Shown piece after piece: positions 1 through 7,285 of a DNA stretch of 18,754 bases; position 1 is the stretch's first letter, and every line of letters starts with the position of its first letter. The DNA comes from Firmicutes bacterium HGW-Firmicutes-10 (lineage in GTDB: Bacteria; Bacillota_I; Bacilli_A; Erysipelotrichales; Erysipelotrichaceae). The position numbers were made by a program, and so were the translations under genes. The notes under the pieces were generated by a model. The model worked only from the letters and a program-made list of their open reading frames with translations. It ran no database searches and was not told the origin of the DNA. The DNA lies in NCBI GenBank assembly GCA_002841605.1, contig PHAF01000018.1, forward strand, positions 5,005 through 23,758, read 5' to 3'.

Positions 1-754
1 CATTCACCAAATGATCGATCTCTGGATGACTGACACTTAAAATTTTAAGTAACTGCTGCGCTTCTGTCATTTTTAAACCCAGCTCGACCATGTTTCCTTT
101 TTCAATTAAACGGATCGAAAGCTCACTTAATTTTCCTAATTGATCCATCGCATCCCGGTATTTAGCACTTTTTTTCATAATCTCTGCGATATCCAATACT
201 GCCTGTTTTGTTGATGCGACGATACCCGTATCTTTAATTAATAAATACCCGTGCAAAAACGATTGAATTGGCACTATTCCTTTGCCCCGCTTAAAAAGTA
301 CTGGGACTTTACTGTTTACAACGACCCCATCGAGGCCCGAAGGGTTTCCGTGCGCAATCGTTTCACCAACATGAACAAGTTCTAAAAGTTGTTCTTGTGT
401 AAGAAAAATTTGCTTGTATTTGAAAAGGGCTTTGATAACTGAGGATACAACAGCTGCACTTGAACCCATCCCCCGACCGACAGGAATCTCACTATTAATC
501 GATATTTTCAGTGAATCTTCGATGGATAAACGTTTTCTGACTTCCTTTATGACCTCAGTAACATTTGATAGCTGTGCCGGGGCATTGATCAGTTTCCCTT
601 GATACAAAGAACACTCAAGAACATCTGTATCACATTTTTCAACCATCGTAGAAACTGAATGCGAAAAAAGCGGTAATGCAATGGCTCCATAGCCATACAC
701 AACTGCATGTTCACCCATTAAAATGATTTTTCCGTGGCTCAAAGACTCATTCAT
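1..754 (-). CDS. mvk: Mevalonate kinase (C-terminus cut by window edge)
   Basis: Phosphorylates mevalonate to 5-phosphomevalonate in the cytosolic mevalonate route to isoprenoids. About 251 residues are visible; the family is usually near 300, so the C-terminus lies beyond base 1. GHMP-kinase marks are clear: an N-terminal HGKIILMGEHAVVYG at residues 7-21, the ATP-binding loop PVGRGMGSSAA at 91-101, HGNPSGLD at 135-142 carrying the likely catalytic Asp, and DTGIVASTKQAV at 175-186, typical of mevalonate kinases rather than galactokinases. The start codon at 754 has an AGGAG upstream and lies 15 nt after the stop of the TctA-like permease, so it is probably the third gene of that operon. The C-terminal glycine-rich GHMP motif cannot be seen. 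Assignment within GHMP kinases is confident; the closest alternative would be phosphomevalonate kinase. Confidence 0.9.
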   Translation of the reverse strand, partial: MNESLSHGKIILMGEHAVVYGYGAIALPLFSHSVSTMVEKCDTDVLECSLYQGKLINAPAQLSNVTEVIKEVRKRLSIEDSLKISINSEIPVGRGMGSSAAVVSSVIKALFKYKQIFLTQEQLLELVHVGETIAHGNPSGLDGVVVNSKVPVLFKRGKGIVPIQSFLHGYLLIKDTGIVASTKQAVLDIAEIMKKSAKYRDAMDQLGKLSELSIRLIEKGNMVELGLKMTEAQQLLKILSVSHPEIDHLVN

Positions 755-769
755 GAACTAACTCCTACT

Positions 770-2122
770 CTACAATAAATATTGTACCAAAAATGGAGCC
801 GCATACAATGACATAAATTGTACACCGTAGTTTACACCCAGTTTATTCAGTGTTCCGCTGATTAATGCAATCAACAATACACCGAAAATATTGATCAGTC
901 CTGCATCCATATATGCCAGCAGTAAAATGAAAGCCACAAACAATCCCAGAACCGCTTCATGAGGAATCTGTTTGAGTATGAAATTGGTAAAACTGTTTGC
1001 GAAGCGACTTATAAAAGAATGAGTAATCGCTGCTGCGACGATTGAAGCTATCAAAACCACGATTACAAATTGCGATGAAGTCAGTATGTGATGCAAATTG
1101 TTTTCAAGCGATAAAACCGGTGGTGCATTGAACAATGCACTTCCCGGACCGATTGCCACAGGAGATAGAGGTATTCCCAACGCTAAAAGCGGGATAATGA
1201 TTTGCGATAAATAGGTAGATTGTGCCATCGCCGCTTTGGCGACAATGCTTATTTGTGCACTCTCTGTCACATCTTTGCTTCTTTTCGCAACCAACTCACC
1301 AATTAATATGATCAATCCTACCGGACTTAGAACAAAGAGGAAATTGGTGATTAGTGCTGAAATTGAAGCACTCTCCAATTCTTTCCTGGTCAAAATCTTA
1401 AATGGATTCAATGTCTTGATTTTCTCATCATGCCTGTTCAACTTTATAGTCTTATAGTTCGCAACTTCCATCTGCTTGTAAGCATTTTTGTTTAGTAATG
1501 AAAAAAGCGAATGGACCAACGGACCGATCGTTATTGCCAAGAAGAATGAGGTTGTAATATTGACGTTTGCAGGTATAACACCAATGCCCCAGTAAAGGTG
1601 GCGCAAACTTTGAAACAAGATAGCCAAAGGCAGAATGCTTAACAATGACAATGTTTTTGCTTTCGATGTAAGTGATAAAAAGACAGCCCCACCAATAAAC
1701 AAATAACGTGCGTATGGAGTGATCAAGGTGGCATAAGGAGCAAGAAGATTCGCTAGAAGCAACGATAGCGGAACGGAGATTGCTACGCTTATTAGTCCTC
1801 CGGCAGCCATTTTTTTGATGGTCATTGCTGCCATCCCCTCATTTTTCAAGTGAATTGCATTTTCTATCATCGGGCTCGATAAAACGCCCCCCGGAAGCCC
1901 TGCCAATGCCGTAGGCATCGCATTGGTAAAGTTTAGTGTAACGATGGCTGATATGAAAAAAGCCAATACGACCATCGGATGGACTTGTGCTAAGACGAGG
2001 ACCAGTGTGACGGGTAATAAAACCGAAGTTTCATCGGTACCCGGAATAAATCCAATAAATATATAAATAGCTGCTGCAATCACAATGGCAGCAAGCATTT
2101 GAATGACGAGTGTCGTGTCCAT
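770..2122 (-). CDS. TctA-family tripartite tricarboxylate transporter permease
   Basis: A 450-residue polytopic membrane protein with two similar halves. The N-terminal half has GFIPGTDE at 24-31 and then LAGLPGGVLSSP at 73-84 followed by an LKNEGMAA segment; this matches the TctA pattern of a GIPGSP-like loop followed by a conserved segment ending in a G-A-rich helix. The second half has a related LGIPLSPVAIGPGSALF stretch. TctA proteins are the large permease of tripartite carboxylate importers and are usually about 500 residues, so this one is somewhat short. It overlaps the upstream 79-residue gene by one base (TAATG), implying translational coupling. No TctC-type solute-binding protein is in the window. 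The substrate is unknown; carboxylates are the family expectation only. Confidence 0.75.
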   Translation of the reverse strand: MDTTLVIQMLAAIVIAAAIYIFIGFIPGTDETSVLLPVTLVLVLAQVHPMVVLAFFISAIVTLNFTNAMPTALAGLPGGVLSSPMIENAIHLKNEGMAAMTIKKMAAGGLISVAISVPLSLLLANLLAPYATLITPYARYLFIGGAVFLSLTSKAKTLSLLSILPLAILFQSLRHLYWGIGVIPANVNITTSFFLAITIGPLVHSLFSLLNKNAYKQMEVANYKTIKLNRHDEKIKTLNPFKILTRKELESASISALITNFLFVLSPVGLIILIGELVAKRSKDVTESAQISIVAKAAMAQSTYLSQIIIPLLALGIPLSPVAIGPGSALFNAPPVLSLENNLHHILTSSQFVIVVLIASIVAAAITHSFISRFANSFTNFILKQIPHEAVLGLFVAFILLLAYMDAGLINIFGVLLIALISGTLNKLGVNYGVQFMSLYAAPFLVQYLL

Positions 2123-2361
2123 TATTCATCCTCAACAATCAAATTGCGTTTAGGTTTGATTAATAAAACAGAAATCGAAAACCCAAGAACTGCACCTGCC
2201 AAGCCGAGCAATAGTCCCATCGGTCGATCGCCTTTTGGCGCAAATGAAAACAAGGAAAAAGTAGTAATCGTCGTTATGACCATCGAAAAGAGCAAATGGC
2301 GACTCTCCACGACATCACCCCAAATCTCAATGTATTGCTTTTCTTTTAGAAACTTTCTCAT
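2122..2361 (-). CDS. Small two-helix membrane protein, likely partner of the TctA-like permease
   Basis: A 79-residue protein with a charged N-terminus, two predicted membrane helices (about residues 22-41 and 47-68) joined by a short polar loop APKGDRP, and a charged tail. It starts at 2361 behind a GGAGG 5 nt upstream and its TAA stop shares a base with the ATG of the TctA-like gene. In tripartite carboxylate transporters the small subunit TctB is about 150 residues with four helices, so this could be a half-sized equivalent. That role is inferred only from position and topology; the sequence itself is not recognised. It appears to be the first gene of a three-gene operon ending with mevalonate kinase. 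Confidence 0.65.
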   Translation of the reverse strand: MRKFLKEKQYIEIWGDVVESRHLLFSMVITTITTFSLFSFAPKGDRPMGLLLGLAGAVLGFSISVLLIKPKRNLIVEDE

Positions 2362-2384
2362 AATACCTCCATAGGTTCATTCTT

Positions 2385-2390
2385 ATTATA
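2385..2390 (-). promoter_or_regulatory. Probable -10 box for the TctA-like/mvk operon
   Basis: On the minus strand a perfect TATAAT lies 24 nt upstream of the 79-residue gene and just downstream of the mtlD terminator. No good -35 box is seen at 16-18 nt, so the call rests on the -10 and its position. Confidence 0.4.
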
Positions 2391-2429
2391 CAGAAAGAAT
2401 ACAAAAAGAGTGATATTTTACACTACAGG

Positions 2430-2449
2430 AAAAAAGTCCTTTCGGACTT
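2430..2449 (-). terminator. Intrinsic terminator of mtlD
   Basis: Minus-strand hairpin AAGTCC-GAAA-GGACTT (2434-2449) followed by a run of T. The 5' arm overlaps the mtlD stop codon, and it separates mtlD from the downstream operon. Confidence 0.85.
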
Positions 2450-3584
2450 AATATTGTTCTACTATACGTGCAATCAGTTCATTGCTTACTTGCAACCCTG
2501 TGATTTCAATCAAGGTTTCCTTCAAACCTCTGCTTTTAATGAGTTCTTGCAATTTCACAGCTTCTGCATCATCGGATGCATCATAATGTAAAGCATTGGC
2601 TATGGAGGTGACCAAGTGATCGACCGGCAATCCCACACGATTACATTCTTTAAGCGGTTTAATGAATCGATCATTACTGGAGAGTTTCCGTAATACACCT
2701 CTGGCAACTCGACCGACTTCATCGATTACATACGGATTCTTGAATCGCTGGATGGTTTTTAACATATACTTCTTCTGTGCTTCTTCGTCAAATCCGTATT
2801 GATTGACTAAATAGGCTGAGGTCTCGCTGAGCACTCCTGTAAGTAAACGCTCGACTTTTTCGTCCTTCAGTGACTCAAAAATCGTCTTGTAGCCTTCACG
2901 ATATGCCGCATAAGCAACCGTCGCATGACCGGTATTGACTGTGAAGAGTTTGCGTTCGATAAATGCTTCCAGGCGGTCGGTAAAATGGGCGCCTTCAATT
3001 GTGAAACTTCCTTTGATACCTTTGGTGTCGATGACCCATTCGTAAAAAGGTTCAACTTTGACATGCAAAGGATCTTCATTGACTTGATTAGGAACGATGC
3101 GATCGACAGCGGCATTTGGGAATCCGACCCATTGATCAAGATATTTTATTGCTTCATCCGAAAGTAAAACGCGTAATTGTGTTTCCAGTTGATAAGATCC
3201 ACCAATGGTATTTTCACAGGCAATGATATTCAGATAGGATTGAATCTGATTGCTTGCACGATATTCAATCGTTGAAACGAGGGTCTTTGCGATCATCGGC
3301 AAAATGGAGGGTCCGACTGCCGTCGTGATAAGACTTGCCTGATTGAGAGCCAACTGTGTTAATTCCGGTTCATTGCGACTGTTAATACCCGTCACATTGA
3401 CGACTTGGATCGACTCGATCGTTTCACCGACAAGCTCAACCGTGTATTCGTTTCGTTGCTTCAGCGCAGCTATAACGGTGTCATTGACATCCAAAAAGGT
3501 GACATGGTACTCTGATTGTGTTAATAGAAGACCGATAAAACCGCGACCAATATTCCCCGCCCCAAAGTGTACCGCCTGTTTCAT
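2448..3584 (-). CDS. mtlD: Mannitol-1-phosphate 5-dehydrogenase
   Basis: Interconverts mannitol 1-phosphate and fructose 6-phosphate with NAD(H) in the cytosol. The 378 residues match the usual length. The Rossmann start HFGAGNIGRGFIG at 6-18 is characteristic of MtlD, a second-domain ERKLFTVNTGHATVAYAAY segment (210-228) carries the active-site Lys (K212) and the NTGH motif, and WVGFPNAAVDRIVPNQ around 152-167 is also family-typical. The start at 3584 follows GGAGGG. It is transcribed alone: its own promoter lies upstream and a terminator overlaps its stop. No mannitol PTS genes (mtlA, mtlF, mtlR) are in the window, so its substrate must be supplied from elsewhere or it works in the reductive direction to make mannitol. 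Confidence 0.95.
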   Translation of the reverse strand: MKQAVHFGAGNIGRGFIGLLLTQSEYHVTFLDVNDTVIAALKQRNEYTVELVGETIESIQVVNVTGINSRNEPELTQLALNQASLITTAVGPSILPMIAKTLVSTIEYRASNQIQSYLNIIACENTIGGSYQLETQLRVLLSDEAIKYLDQWVGFPNAAVDRIVPNQVNEDPLHVKVEPFYEWVIDTKGIKGSFTIEGAHFTDRLEAFIERKLFTVNTGHATVAYAAYREGYKTIFESLKDEKVERLLTGVLSETSAYLVNQYGFDEEAQKKYMLKTIQRFKNPYVIDEVGRVARGVLRKLSSNDRFIKPLKECNRVGLPVDHLVTSIANALHYDASDDAEAVKLQELIKSRGLKETLIEITGLQVSNELIARIVEQY

Positions 3585-3623
3585 GCTTAACCCTCCTCAA
3601 GCAAACGTGCTTACTACAATTTC

Positions 3624-3652
3624 ATTATAGAGGGGTTATTGTCTAGGGTTAA
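3624..3652 (-). promoter_or_regulatory. mtlD promoter
   Basis: On the minus strand TTAACC (3647-3652), a 17-nt spacer and a perfect TATAAT (3624-3629), 40 nt upstream of the start codon. The -35 box overlaps one copy of the TTAAGTTAA repeat. Confidence 0.6.
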
Positions 3653-3672
3653 GTTAAAGAAATTTAAGTTAA
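3649..3672 (+). repeat. Paired TTAAGTTAA direct repeat in the mtlD/nucleotidyltransferase divergent region
   Basis: Two exact copies of TTAAGTTAA at 3649-3657 and 3664-3672, starts 15 nt apart. Each copy is nearly palindromic about its central G. The first overlaps the mtlD -35 box, so the pair could be an operator; that is inference. Confidence 0.5.
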
Positions 3673-3683
3673 TGTTGCCAAGA

Positions 3684-3714
3684 TTGAATAATGGTGCCAA
3701 AATTTGAATATAAA
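3684..3714 (+). promoter_or_regulatory. Possible promoter of the nucleotidyltransferase gene
   Basis: TTGAAT (3684-3689), a long 19-nt spacer and TATAAA (3709-3714). The implied start of transcription would leave a leader of under 20 nt, just enough to include the GGAGG at 3724-3728. Weak call. Confidence 0.3.
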
Positions 3715-3736
3715 TAATGAAGTGGAGGATTGAATC

Positions 3737-4489
3737 GTGAATGAGAGACTTTTAAAGCGTCTGGATGCTTTGGGGTTGTATCTTAGTAAGTGCGAGGACA
3801 CCCTAGCTTTGCTTGCTTTGGGTTCGGTAGGCATCGAGTGCAGCCGCATCGATGAGTATTCCGATCTCGATTTTTTCTTGATCGTAAAAAAAGGAAGCAA
3901 GTCAAAATACCTTGATTCCTTGTTTTGGCTAAATGATGTGTATCCTTTGGCTTATTGGTTTAAAAACACGGTCGATGGCTATAAAATACTGTTTGAAGAT
4001 GGCATATATGGAGAATTTGCGGTATTTGAAGAATCAGAGATGGATACAATTTCTTACAATGAAGGTCGTTGGATTTTTAAGAAACCTGAATGCACCACAA
4101 ACAATGTTCAATCAAAACCTTTTGAACCTATTGAAAGCAATGACATCGAATATCAAATCAATGAACTGCTTACAAATTTACTAGTCGGCATGCAAAGGTA
4201 CCGCCGGGGTGAAAAGCTGGCTGCCCAACGGCTGATCGAATTTTTTGCTTTAAACCGGTTGTTAAGTATTCTAACTTCTATTTACATCGAAGAAAAAGGT
4301 TATCCGGATAAATTCAATCTTGAACGCCGCATTGAGTTTCGTTTTCCGATCTTTGCCAAAAGTTTACCGTTGTTTGTACAAGGAATCGAGAATGTTCCGG
4401 CATCTGCATCTCATCTTCTCGCTTTTGTGACGAGTCACTTTAAAGTGAATGACGCTTTGGTAAGTGAAATCAAAAAATACTTGGTATGA
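3737..4489 (+). CDS. Nucleotidyltransferase-superfamily protein (lincosamide/aminoglycoside NT-like)
   Basis: A 250-residue soluble protein starting at GTG with GGAGG 8 nt upstream. The N-terminal domain has the polymerase-beta-fold signature: a GS dipeptide at 29-30, then EYSDLDFFLIV at 40-50, giving the DxD metal ligands D43 and D45; E93 in YGEFAVFE could be the third acid. The helical C-terminal half fits the substrate-binding domain of small nucleotidyltransferases such as lincosamide (Lnu) or aminoglycoside (ANT) enzymes. Such enzymes adenylylate small molecules, but many chromosomal members have no known substrate, so a resistance role is not shown. It is divergent from mtlD, and its TGA stop is separated by only 2 nt from the convergent YwaF-type gene with no terminator between. 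Confidence 0.7.
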   Translation: MNERLLKRLDALGLYLSKCEDTLALLALGSVGIECSRIDEYSDLDFFLIVKKGSKSKYLDSLFWLNDVYPLAYWFKNTVDGYKILFEDGIYGEFAVFEESEMDTISYNEGRWIFKKPECTTNNVQSKPFEPIESNDIEYQINELLTNLLVGMQRYRRGEKLAAQRLIEFFALNRLLSILTSIYIEEKGYPDKFNLERRIEFRFPIFAKSLPLFVQGIENVPASASHLLAFVTSHFKVNDALVSEIKKYLV

Positions 4490-4491
4490 AT

Positions 4492-5208
4492 CTACACTGT
4501 CTTTTTGATTTTTCTAAAACCTGCCAATATAAGCATGTACAGATACAGAATAGGCAGTGCCGGAAGTAAGTAAAAAAAGTCGTATGGGATCCATCGGGCA
4601 AACAATGCGAATGCCGGATTGGTAGGTGCTGACCAGTCTTTGATCGTAAAGAAATAATTAGCAGGTATTCGATAGTTTTGATACATAAATACATTAAAGA
4701 GGTGCAGTGTATATCCAATTAATAAGACCATGATCGTCAGCTTTATGGCCTTTTTTACAGATGGCTGGGCATCGTATAGTTTCCAGTGTGCCATCATCAA
4801 GGGAATCAAAAATATCAGGCCATGAAAGATATAATATGAGATCGTCATTCCGGAGTAAACGATGGCATAGTCATTGCTCGGGATCAGGATTGCAGCAAGT
4901 GCTCCAGGCAGGCAGAGATAAAAGGCGAAATCCATCAACAATGTTTTCTTAAAAAACAGCGATGCCGGAATCAAAAACACCGCAATATTGCATAGCTGTA
5001 AGGGAAGTAGTGTCAAAATATGTGAGCCATATATAAAGAAGTAATAAAGATTCCAAACGTAGGCAAGAAAATTGATGAAACACAAAATATAAAGGAAGCG
5101 GATTTTGGAGTCACTGCTTTTTTCTTTATAGAAATAAAAACTGACCATGACGAAAATCACGGTAAGTATATAATAGTTGAAAAGCGGGAATATCGAATAA
5201 ATCATCAT
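4492..5208 (-). CDS. YwaF/TMEM164-family integral membrane protein
   Basis: A 238-residue protein with about seven hydrophobic segments. The segment LLPLQLCNIAVFLIP (67-81), followed later by ISYYIFHGLIFL (123-134), resembles the conserved pair in the YwaF family (TIGR02206), which includes the eukaryotic acyltransferase TMEM164; C73 and H129 would be the Cys and His positions. A role in lipid acyl transfer in bacteria is only an inference from that relationship. The usual His before the Cys motif is Gln here. It starts 5 nt after the stop of the YxjI-like gene with no clear ribosome binding site and an ATGATG start, so it is probably translated by coupling. The stop is 2 nt from that of the convergent nucleotidyltransferase. 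Confidence 0.7.
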   Translation of the reverse strand: MMIYSIFPLFNYYILTVIFVMVSFYFYKEKSSDSKIRFLYILCFINFLAYVWNLYYFFIYGSHILTLLPLQLCNIAVFLIPASLFFKKTLLMDFAFYLCLPGALAAILIPSNDYAIVYSGMTISYYIFHGLIFLIPLMMAHWKLYDAQPSVKKAIKLTIMVLLIGYTLHLFNVFMYQNYRIPANYFFTIKDWSAPTNPAFALFARWIPYDFFYLLPALPILYLYMLILAGFRKIKKTV

Positions 5209-5213
5209 ATATA

Positions 5214-5708
5214 TTAACGGGTAGAAGAGTTGGCTGCTGCTCTTTGTTGCGACATGACAGCATCGATCGCAAGTACGACAGCCAAGGCATTAAGTTCATC
5301 TCTTTGATCAGGAATATCTAAAACATAAGTATCTCCCCAAGTAAGCCATTCTTTTTTGATGTTCACAACCACATGACCTTGGTTGATGATTTCATAGTCG
5401 TGAGCCCAAAAATTGCCGATGACTTCCCAGTCCAATCCCAATATGGAGTACACAGGTTTTAAAAAGGTAAACTCTTTTACGATTTCAGCTACTTGTAAAC
5501 CATCAACGAAAACAAAGAACCTAGGCAAAAAAGTCCAGACTTTCTGTTGTAAAAATATCCGTTCCGTATGATTGACATCGTAAACATGCAATTTCTTGCC
5601 TAATGTAAATATTTCTCCCTCAACAAAATAACGATCCGTACCTGTTTCGTCTTTAACAGTAAACTTGTCATTGAATGAAAACACTTTTTGTTTGATATAT
5701 AGTTTCAT
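5214..5708 (-). CDS. YxjI/LURP-one-related family protein
   Basis: A 164-residue protein of the LURP-one-related (tubby-like beta-barrel) fold. Visible marks are the repeating beta-strand pattern beginning MKLYIKQKVFSFNDKFTVKD, the internal IFLQQKVWTFLPRFFVF (76-92), WEVIGNFWAHDYEI (93-106 region onwards) and the closing VLDIPDQRDELNALAVVLAIDAVM, a D-x-x-D-E-L-N-ALAVVLAID tail that is typical of bacterial YxjI. Family relatives include phospholipid scramblases, but bacterial function is unknown. No signal peptide. Start at 5708 follows AGGGGA. It is first in a two-gene operon with the YwaF-type membrane protein, which hints at a membrane-associated job; that link is inference. Confidence 0.85.
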   Translation of the reverse strand: MKLYIKQKVFSFNDKFTVKDETGTDRYFVEGEIFTLGKKLHVYDVNHTERIFLQQKVWTFLPRFFVFVDGLQVAEIVKEFTFLKPVYSILGLDWEVIGNFWAHDYEIINQGHVVVNIKKEWLTWGDTYVLDIPDQRDELNALAVVLAIDAVMSQQRAAANSSTR

Positions 5709-5736
5709 TTTGTCCCCTGTTCCTTATCTATCTCTG

Positions 5737-5765
5737 ATTTTACATGGATATAAGTCAAATGTCAT
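5737..5765 (-). promoter_or_regulatory. Promoter of the YxjI-ywaF operon
   Basis: On the minus strand ATGACA (5760-5765), exactly 17 nt, then TAAAAT (5737-5742); each box matches consensus at five of six positions. Confidence 0.55.
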
Positions 5766-5806
5766 CCCAATTTCACTCTTTGTGTATACACATCTTTATA
5801 AAAAAG

Positions 5807-5815
5807 TGATATAGT
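5807..5815 (+). promoter_or_regulatory. Extended -10 promoter of the glycosyltransferase gene
   Basis: TGATATAGT is an extended -10 (TGNTATANT) 31 nt before the start codon. No strong -35 is visible. The leader holds an AGGAGAG ribosome binding site. Confidence 0.5.
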
Positions 5816-5845
5816 GAATTCGCAATCAGAACACAGGAGAGACAA

Positions 5846-7198
5846 ATGAAAATTAGAGTCAATATGCTTTCAAGCGCCGATGCCGTAGAAGGTCAAGGTG
5901 TAGGAAGTGCTTATCTAGAATTGATCAATTTGCTTAAAGAAGAGGCTTATCATGCCATCGACTTGACGATCAATGAATCCGGATATTTTGATATCAACCA
6001 TATTCATACGATCGACCCGATGAATTTTTATAAAATCAAAATGCATAAAGGCGCAAATATCATGGCTGTCCACTTTCTCCCTCATACGTTGGAGGGATCC
6101 ATTGATTTGCCGAAGTTCATCTTTGCTGGATTAAAACACTATATCATTGATTTTTATAAGAGTGCTGACTATCTGGTGGTTGTTAATCCGATCTTCATCA
6201 AAGAATTGATTCAGTTAGGTATTCCGGAAAGTCGCATCAAATATATCCCGAATTATGTGTCAAAGCAGAAATTCTATGCCTATGATGAACAAAAGCGTAA
6301 TCAAGTCCGTGCTAAATATGGAGTTAAAGAAGATGATTTTGTCGTTATCGGTGTCGGTCAGGTTCAAATGCGCAAAGGTGTCGTCGATTTTGTCGAGGTC
6401 GCAAAAAAATGTCCGGAGGTTAAATTTTTGTGGTGTGGCGGTTTTTCATTTGGAGCGATTACCGATGGATATCATCAGCTGAAAGATGTCATGGAGAATC
6501 ATCCTGAAAATGTTCAATTTCTTGGTATTATCCCACGTGAAGATATGAATGACATATACAATGTTAGTGACGTATTGTTTATGCCTTCTTATAACGAGTT
6601 ATTCCCGATGGCCATTTTGGAAGCATGTAACCTACACAAACCGCTGTTATTAAGAAATCTGGATTTATATCAGGATATCTTGTTTGATTCTTATCTAAAG
6701 GCTGAAGATAATGAAGCATTTGCTAAAATGCTGTGTGATCTTAATCGCGATCCTGATTTCTATCGTGAAGCAATGGCCCTTTCTGAGAAAATCAGCATAT
6801 ATTACTCAAAAGAACATGTGTTGAAACAGTGGCTCGATTTCTATCGTCAGGTTTATGATAAGTCTTACTCAGATATCAAAACTGTTAAGGTTGATACAGA
6901 AGATTTTGATAAAATATTATGTAAGAAAAAGCAAATGCTGGTGTTGGACAATAAACATTACAGCAATAGCATTTTCATTAAGGATCAGCCTTTTTCTATC
7001 TTGCATCGTTTTAATAAGGATCGGGTTATTAGTGTGAAAATCGTTGATTTTGAGGAGTTTAATTATCTTGATGAAGAGACGGCGTTGGACATCTTGATCA
7101 ATCATCAGGATAAATTGAATTTGTCAGCGAAAGATATGTATAAGTATAGCAAAAAGAAAGATTTTGCTCTTTTGGAATTTGGCCCAATCGTTGAGTAG
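5846..7198 (+). CDS. GT4 glycosyltransferase, diglucosyl-diacylglycerol-synthase-like, with extra C-terminal domain
   Basis: A 450-residue GT-B retaining glycosyltransferase. The N-terminal half (MKIRVNMLSSADAVEGQGVG) resembles the acholeplasma/LafB-type enzymes that add a second glucose to monoglucosyl-diacylglycerol. The C-terminal half carries GVGQVQMRKGV (169-179, with donor-binding R176/K177) and the EX7E motif from E251 to E259 in NELFPMAILEACN, a GT4 mark. There is no transmembrane helix; it likely binds the membrane face. The catalytic fold ends near residue 335; residues 344-450 are extra. In that extension 354-447 resembles an ASCH/PUA-like domain: FDKIL plus Lys-rich turn at the start, then ISVKIVDFEEFNYL, and SAKDMYKYSKKKDFALLEFG at the end. 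Start is supported by AGGAGAG. Transcribed alone, with a terminator directly after the stop. Confidence 0.8.
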   Translation: MKIRVNMLSSADAVEGQGVGSAYLELINLLKEEAYHAIDLTINESGYFDINHIHTIDPMNFYKIKMHKGANIMAVHFLPHTLEGSIDLPKFIFAGLKHYIIDFYKSADYLVVVNPIFIKELIQLGIPESRIKYIPNYVSKQKFYAYDEQKRNQVRAKYGVKEDDFVVIGVGQVQMRKGVVDFVEVAKKCPEVKFLWCGGFSFGAITDGYHQLKDVMENHPENVQFLGIIPREDMNDIYNVSDVLFMPSYNELFPMAILEACNLHKPLLLRNLDLYQDILFDSYLKAEDNEAFAKMLCDLNRDPDFYREAMALSEKISIYYSKEHVLKQWLDFYRQVYDKSYSDIKTVKVDTEDFDKILCKKKQMLVLDNKHYSNSIFIKDQPFSILHRFNKDRVISVKIVDFEEFNYLDEETALDILINHQDKLNLSAKDMYKYSKKKDFALLEFGPIVE

Positions 7199-7199
7199 T

Positions 7200-7222
7200 A
7201 ACCGCGCAAGCGGTTTTCTTTT
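7200..7222 (+). terminator. Intrinsic terminator of the glycosyltransferase gene
   Basis: AACCGC-GCAA-GCGGTT hairpin (7200-7215) followed by a T-rich stretch TTTTCTTTT, immediately after the stop codon. Confidence 0.85.
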
Positions 7223-7253
7223 GGGCAAAGCAATCCATGAAATCTTTCTATTA

Positions 7254-7262
7254 TGATATACT
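7254..7262 (+). promoter_or_regulatory. Extended -10 promoter of the CTPC membrane protein gene
   Basis: TGATATACT, an extended -10, lies 23 nt before the start codon and after the preceding terminator. The -35 region is poor, as is usual with extended -10 promoters. Confidence 0.55.
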
Positions 7263-7285
7263 CATTAAAGAAATGAGGGATTAAA

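Noticed and set aside
2099..2374. Plus-strand 91-codon ORF opposite the TctB-like and TctA-like genes
   Set aside because: Antisense shadow: no ribosome binding site, and the minus-strand genes show clear membrane topology, coupling and promoter.
4487..4494. Convergent stop codons 2 nt apart with no terminator as a regulatory overlap
   Set aside because: Compact convergent ends are common, and no hairpin or other structure here supports a special role.
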